Notes under the pieces: model-generated
The model's database searches: none
What the model was told of the DNA's origin: nothing
Seen by the model: the letters and a program-made list of their open reading frames with translations, nothing else
In this document: positions 6,782 to 16,700 of the stretch, in pieces
Layout of the letters: each line of letters opens with the position of its first letter
Position numbering within the stretch: position 1 is the first letter of the stretch
Source: Polyangiaceae bacterium
GTDB taxonomy: Bacteria; Myxococcota_A; Polyangia; Polyangiales; Polyangiaceae
Assembly: GCA_025353725.1 (NCBI GenBank)
Contig: JANXOF010000038.1
Location: forward strand, 1-64,000
Direction of reading: 5' to 3'
DNA: 64,000 nt
Translations under genes and position numbers: made by a program

Positions 6782-8158
6782 CTACGATGGCCACGGGAGA
6801 CGCATCGTGAACGTCGCGCCGCCGCCTGGCGTCTCCGTCACCACCACGGTTCCGCCGTGCGCCTCCGCGCTGCTCCTAACGACGGCGAGGCCGAGCCCGG
6901 TTCCGCTCGGCCGCGTCGAATAGAACGGCGTAAAGATACGCTCGCGTTTGTCTTCGGGCACACCAACGCCGTCGTCACGGACTTCGATCACCAGCGTCGC
7001 ACCGTGGCAAGGTTGCCCCGTGCTTTGTGCGACGCGCACGCGGACGGCTTCGCGTCGGTCGGGCGTTTGAAGGGCATTCGTAACCAAATTGATCACGGCC
7101 TGTCGGACCAGTCGCGGGTCGCAGACCGCAGGCTGCACGCCGGTTTCCACGTCGACCACGACCGCGCCTTCAGGGGCGTCGCAGGCGCTGCATGCGGCCC
7201 CCACCGCACTCGTGACCACACCGCCGACCGACGCGACCGCGAACACGGGAGGTCGCGGGCGGGCAAACTCGAGCAAATCCGAGACGACGTCACGCAAGCG
7301 CTCGGCCTCTTCCTGAATAATGCCTGTAAGCGCCTCATGCGCCTCCGAGCCGGGAGTCGCTTTCCGAAGCCCGGACGTCGCGTTGAACACGACAGCGAGA
7401 GGGTTTCGGACTTCGTGCGCGACGACGGCTGCGAGTTCGCCGAGCGCGGCAAGGCGCTCGCGTTTAACAAGCTGTTCTTGAGTCGAAGCGAGATTCTTTG
7501 CGGAGATCTCGAGCGCTCTCGCGCTGGCGACAAAGCTTGTTGTTAGCGAGCCGCCGACCGCGACGACGAGCACTAGCGCGGTCAAGTCGAGAATGTAGGG
7601 CCCGCCGATGAGTCCGACCTGCGCGAGCGAATCGTGAAGCGCACCCACAAGGACGGCCCCTACCGTGATGCACTGCACGGTGGCCTTTTGATCGCCGCGC
7701 TTGAACCGTCGGGCATACCGCACGAAAACGATGGCGAGCGTGCCGAGGTGAAACCCGTAGGCGAGGGTGCCGTAGGTGTTAGGGGCGGTGTCCGCATACG
7801 TGACCCCGAGCCAAGCGACCTTGCGTTCGAGGAGCGTCGAGCCCACGAGCGCGCCTGGAAAGAGCGATAGGATAGCGACGACAACGCCTACCCCGATGAG
7901 CACGCGCTCCCACGCTCGAAGGGCTCTCCGCTCCTGCACCGCCGAATAGCAAAACCACGCAAGCGCGTGCGAACCTCCGAAGAAGAGACTCGCGCGAGAG
8001 GCGAGAAGAACGGTCTCGAGCGGCGCGCGCACAGTGACCAGTCCATTGGAAAGACTGAACATCGCAGCCAGTGCTGCGCACAGAGCAAACCACCGAAGCT
8101 CGCGCTGTCCGGGCGCGGCCGACATTCCCAGAGCCAGAAGGGCCACAAGAAGCCCCAC
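6782..8158 (-). CDS. Membrane sensor histidine kinase (orphan)
   Basis: A 458-residue inner-membrane kinase. About the first 210 residues form six or seven hydrophobic segments ('MGLLVALLALGMS', 'ILSLFPGALVG', 'ILDLTALVLVVAVGG') with no PAS domain. A dimerisation helix with the phospho-accepting His in 'AAVVAHEVRNPLAV' follows. The ATPase domain has an N box 'AVINLVTNALQ', G1 'VRDDGVGVPEDKRE', an F box 'IFTPFYST' and G2 'GTGLGLAVV'. This is the NtrB/ZraS-like arrangement. No response regulator gene is adjacent, so its partner is elsewhere. The start is a GTG and could be off by a few codons. Confidence 0.88.
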   Translation of the reverse strand: MGLLVALLALGMSAAPGQRELRWFALCAALAAMFSLSNGLVTVRAPLETVLLASRASLFFGGSHALAWFCYSAVQERRALRAWERVLIGVGVVVAILSLFPGALVGSTLLERKVAWLGVTYADTAPNTYGTLAYGFHLGTLAIVFVRYARRFKRGDQKATVQCITVGAVLVGALHDSLAQVGLIGGPYILDLTALVLVVAVGGSLTTSFVASARALEISAKNLASTQEQLVKRERLAALGELAAVVAHEVRNPLAVVFNATSGLRKATPGSEAHEALTGIIQEEAERLRDVVSDLLEFARPRPPVFAVASVGGVVTSAVGAACSACDAPEGAVVVDVETGVQPAVCDPRLVRQAVINLVTNALQTPDRREAVRVRVAQSTGQPCHGATLVIEVRDDGVGVPEDKRERIFTPFYSTRPSGTGLGLAVVRSSAEAHGGTVVVTETPGGGATFTMRLPWPS

Positions 8159-8322
8159 GGACGCAGATACAATCGCGAGAAGGGCAGGGAGGGTCAGGCG
8201 TCAGATCCTAGCGACCGACCCTCCGCCATGCACTCACGAACGCGTTAGGTCTCGAACTCCGACCGAAGCGCGCACTTTTCCGCTCTGTCGGTCTGTGGTG
8301 CCTGACGCGTTCAGACTTCGCG

Positions 8323-9156
8323 CTACTCGGCGCGGTTGCGGATCTCCCAACGCGAATCAGCGACCGTGCCGAGCACTTTGCTGACGAACGCCTGGAGTTC
8401 CTCGACAGGCATATCGAGCTTTCGCGCAGCTGACTCGTAGGAAGCAAACGAACCTCCCGAGGGATCCAAGCGCGCGAAGAAGTCCGTGAGCTCGCGGTCC
8501 GAGAACCCCAAGTTGAGGAGGTCTGTTCGGTTGCCTTCGAGGCCGCTCATCATGGCGCCGCGGAGCCGCGTGGCGGAGGCTATTGACATCCCGTGGCCGA
8601 TGGCCATGGCTTCAACCGTGACATGATTGATGTCGTTGCCGATCGTCGTGGGCTGTGACGCTTGCGCGACGAGCGACGTCTGCCCGGCGAACTTGTCGAC
8701 GGCCACGAACCACGACCGCTCTCGGGCCTCCGAGCTATTGGCCATCAGCGACGCGGGACTGCGCACGTCTCCGCAGTAGGCAACACGAGCGCACTCCCTG
8801 GTAATGAAACCGCCAGCGCCGATGCGATCAAAGCATACGTCGGTGTACGCGAATTCGTACGGTGCGCAGGTGATGCGGCCGTTGAGATCGATTTGACGCG
8901 TGCGGCTCGCGACGCACTCGTCGACGAAGCTCGGTGACTTCTGCTGACAGAAAGCCTTGTTGATGATTCCGTCATATTCGTGAGAAATTCCCGTGCTCGC
9001 TTCGGTCGAAGGCGTAGACCGGAGAACGCCAAAATCACACCCGGTTACGGCGATCGCCGCTACCGAGATGGACGAACAGACCACGACCGAAACGAGCGCG
9101 CGGCGCGCGAACGAGCCTGATGAGCGTGACGACGAAAGTAAGAGACTTCGAGACAT
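8323..9156 (-). CDS. Hypothetical secreted lipoprotein
   Basis: About 277 residues from the ATG at 9156, which has a good AAGGGG ribosome site 6 nt ahead. A longer frame reaches 9228 but lacks such a site. The signal peptide 'ALVSVVVCSSISVAAIAVTG' is followed by Cys, suggesting lipid attachment. The mature protein has several Cys ('ACAPYEFAYTDVC'-type spacing, 'ECARVAYCGD') and a helical C-terminus. The domain is not recognised. Confidence 0.7.
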   Translation of the reverse strand: MSRSLLLSSSRSSGSFARRALVSVVVCSSISVAAIAVTGCDFGVLRSTPSTEASTGISHEYDGIINKAFCQQKSPSFVDECVASRTRQIDLNGRITCAPYEFAYTDVCFDRIGAGGFITRECARVAYCGDVRSPASLMANSSEARERSWFVAVDKFAGQTSLVAQASQPTTIGNDINHVTVEAMAIGHGMSIASATRLRGAMMSGLEGNRTDLLNLGFSDRELTDFFARLDPSGGSFASYESAARKLDMPVEELQAFVSKVLGTVADSRWEIRNRAE

Positions 9157-9357
9157 AATAAACCCCTTGGGTTGGCCTACCGTGAGCCAACGAAGAGGGG
9201 TGCTAGTGATCCGCCTTGGAGATGGCAATTCTATTTGGCGCTACCCATCAATCACTAATTGTCACGGACACATAGCGATGAGCTTCGCAATGGCAGTCCG
9301 ACGTTTGCTCACGATACGGCGCGCCTAATCCCCTCGATAGGCGCGTTGAATCCTAAT

Positions 9358-9388
9358 GTGCAACGTGCAACGTGCAACATGTTGCACG
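9358..9388. repeat. Triple GTGCAAC tandem repeat with inverted copy (palindrome)
   Basis: GTGCAAC occurs three times head to tail (9358-9364, 9365-9371, 9372-9378) and is followed by GTTGCAC (9381-9387). This makes a perfect 18-bp palindrome at 9371-9388. It lies just past the stop of the acyl-CoA dehydrogenase and about 200 bp upstream of the lipoprotein start. It could be a terminator without a T tract or a transcription-factor operator. Confidence 0.6.
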
Positions 9389-9396
9389 TTCGCTGG

Positions 9397-11253
9397 CTAA
9401 ACCGTCGCGAAACCCGCGTCCGGGATATCGAGGGGCGAACGGTCTTCGTCCGCCAGCAGTTGGGCCTTTTGCTCGACGCCGGGTAGAACGTTACGTGCAA
9501 AGTACAACGCAGCGGCTACTTTGCCTGCATAGAACGCGAGGTCTGGGTGCGCCTCTGGAACGCTGGCCTTCGCTTTTTCAGCCAAGACAGCGCCCTCCAG
9601 TAGCTGCCATCCGACGGTGAGCTCGCTCATCATTTCGCAAAAGCGATTCGCCGAAAGCGGGACGAGCCCGACTTGCCCACTTTGGAACCACATGAGAAGG
9701 CGCATGGCTGTCGCCCCGACCGCCTCTTGAGCAACGGCGAGCTTTTTTACAGCCGCGCCGAGAGTCGCGTGCGCGGAATTCGCGGCGACAAATTTCGCGA
9801 TGTCGCCGAGGAACGCCTGGAGGTTCGCACCCCCCGCTTGCCCGAGCTTGCGACCGACGAGATCCATCGCCTGAATGTGGTTCGTGCCCTCGTAGATGCT
9901 GAAAATCTTCGCGTCGCGACAGTACTGCTCGACCGGGTAATCGCGCGTGTAGCCTGCGCCGCCGTACGTCTGAATCGCGGTTTCACACACGCGAAATCCC
10001 TGGTCCGAACCATACGCTTTGAGCAGCGGAACGAGCAGGTCGACTTGACCTTGGTGGTACGCGGCCTTCGCGTCGTCTTTGCCTTCGTGGACGAAAACCT
10101 GGTCCTGATGCATGGAGAGTTTCACCGCAAGCGCGCGAAGGCCCTCGACCATGGACTTCATCTGCAGAAGCATGCGGCGCACGTCAGCGTGTTCGATGAT
10201 CGAGACCCGCGGCGCTGTCGCGTCCTTCCAGTGCGTAATGCTCGCGCCTTGCTTGCGGTCCTTCGCGTAGTCGAGAGCATTGAGGTAGGCGCTCGAGGCG
10301 ACGGCGAGGCCTTGAACACCTACCGAAATACGTGCCGTGTTCATGAGTTTGAACATCTGGGCCATACCTTGGTTGATCTTTTCGTCGCCCCCGACGGGCC
10401 AACCTTTGCAACCGCCGTTGTCTCCAAAGTTCAGGACACACGTGGCTGAACCGTTGATTCCCATCTTGTGCTCGAGAGCGCCGACAGATACGTCGTTCGA
10501 GGCTCCGACGCTGCCATCGGCGTTGACAGATAGCTTTGGTACGATGAAGAGGGTCAGCCCTTTGGTGCCTGCCGGCGCCCCGTCGACGCGCGCCAGCACA
10601 AGGTGGATGATGTTGTCGGCAAGGTCGTGGTCGCCGCCGGAGATATAGATTTTCGTACCGCGAATGGAGAAACTTCCGTCCGGATTCAACGACGCTGTGG
10701 TCTTTGCGCTCCCGACGTCCGTGCCCGCGTGCGATTCCGTAAGGCACATCGTACCGCCCCATGCGCCGCTGATCATCGGCTCTGCGAACGTCTTCTTTTG
10801 GGCAGACGTACCGAATTGTTCGATGACTTCCGCGGCTCCGTAGGCCAGCCCCGGATACATATTAAAAGCTGCGTTCGCGCCCGACAGAAACTCTTCAATC
10901 AACACCTGAAGGCATCGCGGCGCGCCGGCACCTCCTTGTTCGGCGGGAACGGCGATAGCCTTCCAGCCGGCCTCGTAAAGCTTCTTCCAAGCGTCTTTGA
11001 ATCCGGTCGGCGTCACCACGCCTCCGTTTTCTAACTTGCAGCCTTGAATGTCACCTACGACGTTGAGCGGTCCAAGGACTTCGCGCGCGAAGCGATAGCA
11101 CTCGGTGAGCGAAGACTTGACCTCCTCTTCGCCCCAGGCCTCATACGGTGCGTGGCCAAGAAGCTCGTTCACTCGAAACTGCTCAAAGAGCAGAAACTGG
11201 AACTCGCGGAGGTCAGCCTTGTAGCGATTGATGGTCTGAATCGGCTTCGTCAC
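9397..11253 (-). CDS. Acyl-CoA dehydrogenase (DmdC/long-form family)
   Basis: An FAD enzyme of 618 residues that oxidises an acyl-CoA at the alpha-beta bond and passes electrons to ETF. The N-terminal extension ('YKADLREFQFLLFEQF') is the one found in 600-residue acyl-CoA dehydrogenases such as DmdC. The middle domain shows 'MCLTESHAGTDVGSAKT'. The C-terminal domain has 'YGGAGYTRDYPVEQYCRDAK' and 'IYEGTNHIQAMDL', the Glu there being the expected catalytic base. GTG at 11253 is preceded by AGGAGA at good spacing. It stands alone; the partial 3-hydroxyacyl-CoA dehydrogenase at the window end may serve the same pathway. The substrate cannot be read from sequence. Confidence 0.93.
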   Translation of the reverse strand: MTKPIQTINRYKADLREFQFLLFEQFRVNELLGHAPYEAWGEEEVKSSLTECYRFAREVLGPLNVVGDIQGCKLENGGVVTPTGFKDAWKKLYEAGWKAIAVPAEQGGAGAPRCLQVLIEEFLSGANAAFNMYPGLAYGAAEVIEQFGTSAQKKTFAEPMISGAWGGTMCLTESHAGTDVGSAKTTASLNPDGSFSIRGTKIYISGGDHDLADNIIHLVLARVDGAPAGTKGLTLFIVPKLSVNADGSVGASNDVSVGALEHKMGINGSATCVLNFGDNGGCKGWPVGGDEKINQGMAQMFKLMNTARISVGVQGLAVASSAYLNALDYAKDRKQGASITHWKDATAPRVSIIEHADVRRMLLQMKSMVEGLRALAVKLSMHQDQVFVHEGKDDAKAAYHQGQVDLLVPLLKAYGSDQGFRVCETAIQTYGGAGYTRDYPVEQYCRDAKIFSIYEGTNHIQAMDLVGRKLGQAGGANLQAFLGDIAKFVAANSAHATLGAAVKKLAVAQEAVGATAMRLLMWFQSGQVGLVPLSANRFCEMMSELTVGWQLLEGAVLAEKAKASVPEAHPDLAFYAGKVAAALYFARNVLPGVEQKAQLLADEDRSPLDIPDAGFATV

Positions 11254-11398
11254 GGGCGAACTCTCCTACTGTTGGCCTCTTGGCCATTTCGGTGGAACGT
11301 AGCGGTTTGAAGATGGTGGGGTGCGGGTTGCATAGGGTCAAGATGAAACTGAATGGCGATTCAGTTCCGCGTCTCAGGCGTGGTCCAGCGCTCGCGGG

Positions 11399-13135
11399 CT
11401 ACTCCTTCCGCTTCACTTTTTGAAAGAGCGAACTTATCGCGTGTTCACCTGAACCGTTGCGGGCGCGCATCTCGAAAATGCGGATTTCGCGATGTGCGTC
11501 GACGTGTTTTGGGTTGAGCGCTACCACGCGCGCAAAGTCGCGAAACGCGTGAGCGGCGTTGTCGAGCCGCTTATGCAAGAGGCCGCGGTAGTAGAGCGCA
11601 CGCTCACAGTCCCGATCGCGGTTCACGGCTCGGTCCAAAAGCTGCACCGCCGCTCGCAACGTTTCGCCCGACGCTTCGCCAGCGAGGGTCATCGCCCAGG
11701 CGGCCAGCGCGTGCGCGTCGGCGTCGTCGACGTCAGCCCGAGCGAGGTCCTGGGCCGCGGACTCGGCGTGACGGAATTCGCGTTTCGTGAGCGCGAGCTC
11801 AATTTCTCGGAGAACCTCCGCGCGCGGTCTTTTTTGAGGCAAGTCGCTCGCGAGTTTGGTGACAGCTCCGTTGGCGAGGTACTCGCGCCGGGCATCGGGA
11901 TCCGTGAGCGTGCGGTGAGCGCGCGTCATGCACTCGAACACCCGTTCGACCTCCATCCGAAACGGCGCGAGATCGGCGGGAAGGCGATCGGGATGCCAAA
12001 GCTTTGCGAGGCGGAAGTACGAGGCTCGCGCCGCCTCAATCGAGGCGCCTTTACCGAGGCTGAGAGCCGTGAACGGGTCCTCGTCGGCGATGACCGACGC
12101 TCGGTGCTCGATGCCGATCGCTCCAACCTCGGCGGGAGAAAGAACGGGCGCAAGGGAAGCCGGGAAGGTCACGTTCGTTCCGCTTGACGCGCGCATTGGG
12201 GGACTTGAGGGAACGCGAAACGATAGGGACGGATGCGCGGCGTCGACCGCGCCCGGACGAAGGGAGACGCGAGCCATCCCCGGCAGGGTGCGGGTCCCGG
12301 CCGCGCGCTGGACGGATCCCTTCACTACGCTCGGAGCAAGGGGCGCACGGATCCCGACAGCCGCCATGCTGGACGGCGATGCCGACGAAGCCTGCGCCGG
12401 CACCGACTCAACACACTTCGTGATGACGAGCAGGTACACAAGCAGATCGAGGCGATCGCTCGTGAGCTGGGAGGCTGCGCGCAACTGCGAAAGTGTCATG
12501 GGCTTCCACATGAGCGACTCGCACAAAAGCGTTTCCTCAGGCTCGAGCCCCGCGTGAGTCATTGGCCCTTCGTTGGCGAGGCGGAGCGTGGCGTTCGCGA
12601 AGCGCGTGAGGACCTCGCGGACACTTTCGACGGGCGGACGTTCGCGCAGGCTTCGCCACGCGGGTTGAATCGGGTCTAGCGTGAACGACGGTTCCTCGAG
12701 CGTTGGCCTTGCCTCGTAAAACGCGAACGTGGCGTCGACCGGCAGCGTGGAGAAGTGATGCACTTTTCGACACATCTGTTCGTTGAGCACGTGGTCGCGG
12801 CCTTTTGGCGTCAGCGAGCCGCGTTCCACCAGGACCTCACCGTGCAGTCGCTTCGACTTCGCGATTTCAAAAAGCGTCGCGTCGAGCGTGGCTGAGTCGA
12901 TGTAGCCGAGCTCGTACGCAAGAGGCCCAAAGTACGCGACGGCGGGGACCGTTCTCGCGTCGCATATGCGACCACGCCAAAGCTCTAAAAATCCACGCAA
13001 TCCACCGCCGGCGTGGAGCTCGAGTCGGCCAGTTAGGCGACGATTTCGAGCGTATACCAGCAGGTGAACGAACGGCCGATCCGCGAGCGTGCCCACGGCC
13101 GATGGCGCGGGTTTCTCGGCGGGCGCATCCTCCAT
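11399..13135 (-). CDS. DUF4388 (PATAN) - DnaJ - TPR fusion protein
   Basis: A cytoplasmic protein of about 578 residues. The N-terminus ('ADRPFVHLLVYARNRRLTGR', 'LELHAGG') matches the DUF4388/PATAN module found in gliding and signalling proteins of myxobacteria and cyanobacteria. The centre has a Pro/Ser linker. Near residue 340 there is a J-domain ('DPFTALSLGKGASIEAARAS') with the HPD motif in 'AKLWHPDRLP', so it could stimulate a DnaK. The C-terminus is TPR-like ('ALYYRGLLHKRLDNAAHAF', 'VVALNPKHVDAH'). ATG at 13135 was preferred to a TTG 18 nt upstream. The combination points to a regulatory adaptor rather than a general chaperone. Confidence 0.8.
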   Translation of the reverse strand: MEDAPAEKPAPSAVGTLADRPFVHLLVYARNRRLTGRLELHAGGGLRGFLELWRGRICDARTVPAVAYFGPLAYELGYIDSATLDATLFEIAKSKRLHGEVLVERGSLTPKGRDHVLNEQMCRKVHHFSTLPVDATFAFYEARPTLEEPSFTLDPIQPAWRSLRERPPVESVREVLTRFANATLRLANEGPMTHAGLEPEETLLCESLMWKPMTLSQLRAASQLTSDRLDLLVYLLVITKCVESVPAQASSASPSSMAAVGIRAPLAPSVVKGSVQRAAGTRTLPGMARVSLRPGAVDAAHPSLSFRVPSSPPMRASSGTNVTFPASLAPVLSPAEVGAIGIEHRASVIADEDPFTALSLGKGASIEAARASYFRLAKLWHPDRLPADLAPFRMEVERVFECMTRAHRTLTDPDARREYLANGAVTKLASDLPQKRPRAEVLREIELALTKREFRHAESAAQDLARADVDDADAHALAAWAMTLAGEASGETLRAAVQLLDRAVNRDRDCERALYYRGLLHKRLDNAAHAFRDFARVVALNPKHVDAHREIRIFEMRARNGSGEHAISSLFQKVKRKE

Positions 13136-13201
13136 GCCGGACGATGCTAGCAACGTCGGCGCCGCAACGTCTGGCTCGTGTTGTCGGGGCGGACTTTTGG
13201 C

Positions 13202-13780
13202 TTAGCGAACAGCGTAAGCGCGGTGGAGCATCAGGAACACAAGTACGCCTGTCACCGAGACGTAGAGCCATATCGGGAAGAGTACTTTGGTTATTCTCTT
13301 GTGCGTCGTGAAGCGCTGCTTGAACGCAAAGTAAAACGCCGCGAGGCACATGGGTACCACCGGTATCGAAAGGAGCACGTGGCTCGCGAGGAGTAGAAGG
13401 TAGCCGGTTCGCAGGGCTCCGGCGCCCGGGTACTTCGTATCGCCGTGGACATAGTGGTAGGCGAGATAACCAACGAGGAAGAGCGAGCTAGAAGCGAACG
13501 CCGAGAGCATCAGCGCCTGATGTTGTGCGACTCGCTTTCGCTTGATAGCGCGTACGCCGAGCACGAGAAATACCGCAGCGGACGCGTTGAAGCTCGCATT
13601 GACTGCGGGCATGAACGAGAGCGCCGCGGGGTCTCCGCCCGATCCGTGGCGCACAAGCAGAATGTAGGTGAGGACCGAAAGTGCGATGACGGACACTACG
13701 CCGTTCACGATCCAGAACGAACGATCGCCTTCGGGCCTAGGCCCACCCGTGGGTACAGGCTGAGGCCGGACCGAGGCCAT
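13202..13780 (-). CDS. DUF420 membrane protein
   Basis: A membrane protein of 192 residues with about five hydrophobic segments ('IVNGVVSVIALSVLTYILL', 'SSLFLVGYLAYHYVHGD', 'GYLLLLASHVLLSIPVV', 'LYVSVTGVLVFLMLHRAY'). His-containing helices ('AYHYVHGD', 'LASHVLL', 'RFTTHKRI') match the DUF420 family, which includes the cytochrome-oxidase assembly factor CtaM. The start ATG overlaps the upstream glycosyltransferase stop as TAATG, so translation is coupled. No oxidase genes are near, so an assembly role is family-based inference. Confidence 0.8.
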   Translation of the reverse strand: MASVRPQPVPTGGPRPEGDRSFWIVNGVVSVIALSVLTYILLVRHGSGGDPAALSFMPAVNASFNASAAVFLVLGVRAIKRKRVAQHQALMLSAFASSSLFLVGYLAYHYVHGDTKYPGAGALRTGYLLLLASHVLLSIPVVPMCLAAFYFAFKQRFTTHKRITKVLFPIWLYVSVTGVLVFLMLHRAYAVR

Positions 13781-16700
13781 TAGAGGTCGGCGCGGACGAG
13801 CACGAACTTGTTGCACACCGTGCGGTCCGTGAGCTCTTTGTAGCTCTTTGCGTTAATCTCACCGCGGAGCCCGCCGGTGCGACTGTGCTCGGTGATGAAA
13901 TACATGACCTTTGCACCTTTCTGTTCCTTCTGCGTCTTCAGCCAGGTCTGGAACGTTGCGCCCGAGGAAACGAACGCTGGGATGTGATTGCCCGTATAGA
14001 AGTTTTCGCCTTTCCAGTTCATCTGGTAGGCGACAAGCTGATCTTCGGGGCCTGTTCGGTCTTTGTAATACGCCTCGATCACCTCATGTTGACCCCAGTG
14101 CGGCGAGGTCTTGACCATGTAGACGTCCAAGCCCCAAAGCGCCCAAACGAGCGAAAAAGCGCAGAACGCACTCACCGCGTGTCGGCGAAAGCGACCGATC
14201 GACATCGCGAGCGACAGGAGCGCTCCGACCGCTGTAAAGCCGCCGATGACTGCCGCAAAGTCCAAGGACTCAGGCCACGTGCGCTTGTAGTTGTACGTAA
14301 AAAGCTGAAGCAATCGGATGGCGCCTGGCTGATCCGAACCTTCGGGTTTAGCGACGAGGTCGCGTCCGACCAGGACGAGTACAAAGGCGCCAAGCAGCAC
14401 TGCACCCGCGATCATCCGTTGCTCGTGCGAGCGCCGACGGGACTCGGAGACACTCTCGTCTCCTACTTTCGCGCCGCCACGGTACGGCGTGAGGCCGAAA
14501 TCGGGGCCGACTTCGCTAACTTCGCACGAGGCGCTTTCGGTCGCATCGGAGGGCAACGAGCTTTTGCCACGGAAGGCATACGCGACGATCGCGGTGGCGG
14601 CGAGTCCGAGACCGCCCATGAGACTGGCCACCACCAAGTTACCTTCGGCGCCCGCCGCGGGAGCTGCACCGAAAACGCTGCCGGGCCAAGCGTGCGACAT
14701 GCCCCAGACGGCGAGGGCCGAGGCAACGCCCAGACCGATGCCGTAGACGGGAAGTCGCCGCAGCGCCGTCAGCGGCTTGTTACCGAGAATGTCGTCCAGG
14801 ACTACGCCGATGAGCATCGCTACGGGCGGAACGGCCGGGAAGATGTAGTGGTGAAACTTCGTTCCCATGAACGTAAACAGGAAAAACGCAAAGAGAAACC
14901 ACATCACGAGCATGACGGAGGCGTCGCCGACGGCCGACCCTGCGACCGAAGCGTCGCCGTTCTCGGTTGCGCGGGTCCCGGCACGAAAAACCCGCGACAA
15001 GGCAGAGTCGCTGCGGCGGAAGCCCCAAATGAGCCCGAGAGGCGCGAGGCCTGTCCACGGGAAGAGCGCATAACCAAGTTGCCAAAGATAAAATCGAATG
15101 CCCGTGTCGTCGCCCTCGTTCGTGTCGTGAACGTGCGCAAAGGCGCGGTTGAACATATCGTGGAAGATCAAGCGATCCGTGAACGGCGCGCCGTGACGGA
15201 CGTACATGGCGACGTACCAAGGCAGCGCCACGGCAAGGATGACAAGCACTCCCGTCAAGATCTCGAGCCGCAAAAGCTCGCTCCAGCGACGTTTCGTCGC
15301 GACGTAAGCGAACGCGCAAATCATGGGCAATGCGAAGCCCGCGGGCCCTTTCGCCATGGTGGCTACGGCGGCGCACAACCAGGCTGCGATATAAAGAAGT
15401 CGACGTGTGCGACGCTCACCCCAGTTCAAGTAAAGCGTGCCGCCGAGTACAAGCCCCCACATGGCAGCCTGAAGCGAGGGCTCGAAGCCCCCAACGTAGC
15501 GGACGACATTGGCCCAAAGGCCGGTCGGATTTGCGCCAACCGACTTTGGAATCGAAGCGGGGTTGTGCATGACACAAGCTTCGTTCCCGGGCAGTCCACA
15601 GTTCATGGCCGAACCGCTCTTGAATTCGTCCCAGTGGAACCTGAACCCCTTGGGTCCGGAGCCGCTCAAGACAAGCTCGATATTGCGTGACACCAGGTAG
15701 AGAATCTGCGGAAGCGCGCAGAGCACGACGATCCCAAACACGAGGTGCCAGAGGGACACACGGAAGCGTCGCCCGAAAAGGTCCACGGGGTAGCTCTGCG
15801 CGCGCGCCTCCTCGTCCGTGTTGAGACCGTTGAGAAGCAAGCCCATGGCGCCCGTCATGGCGGCGACGAAGGGCATGTCGGTCATCGTTTGATGAGCGAG
15901 GAAAAACCAATCGGACATCGTCGCCAAGACAACGGCTCCGAGGAACCCCGCGCGCCGCCCAAAGACCTTCGCTACGCCCTTATAAAGGAGATACATAGCC
16001 ACGAGGGTCATTAGGACGTTCGGCGTTCGGACGACCCATTCGGGCCGGGCCGTCCACGCGCCGTGGGCGCCTGCGAGCATCCTATCGGCGCCGTAGTGCG
16101 TTCCGAGCGACGCCATCGCGAGCGACTGAATCCAGAAGTTGAGGATTGGTTTAGACCAAAACCAGCCGTCTTGGGCCCACCAAAGTGAAACCCAGTCATC
16201 GCGCGCGAGAATCTCACGCGCGACTTCGCCGTAGTGCGTTTCCCAGGGGTCCCAAAGCGATTGGAGCCCCATCGCCGGAAAATAGAGAAGAGCGCCTATC
16301 GCGAGCACCCAAAAGCCGTGTCTTTGCCAGAGTGGGCGCGCCAATCCGAGTTCGTCGAGCCTCCAAGGTCCGATGGCGACTCCGAGGCGAAATACGGACG
16401 CAACGAGCGCGATAAACGAAGACGTGACCGAGAGCGAGCCGAACCACCACGGCCCGACGGCCGCCTGCGCGAGCGCAAGAGAGCCGCAAAACGCGAGAAA
16501 AAGTAGAGTTGTGACGCCAAAAGAGAGTTTTACGGCGTTGGCCGGCTCCACGGTCGTGCTCGAAGGTCGCAACGCACTCAACTCGCCGGATGCCGTACTT
16601 ACCGCCTCGGTGGCCGCAGCGAGCACGCCGCCTCCGCGCGCGTCGTCGTCATCGAACGTGCCAAAAAAGTCGAGCAGACCCCACGCCGCGATGGCCACGA

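Noticed and set aside
13885-15690. Plus-strand open frame of 601 codons
   Set aside because: It is antisense to the GT39-like gene, which has clear membrane helices and motifs; the shadow product is Arg/His-rich.
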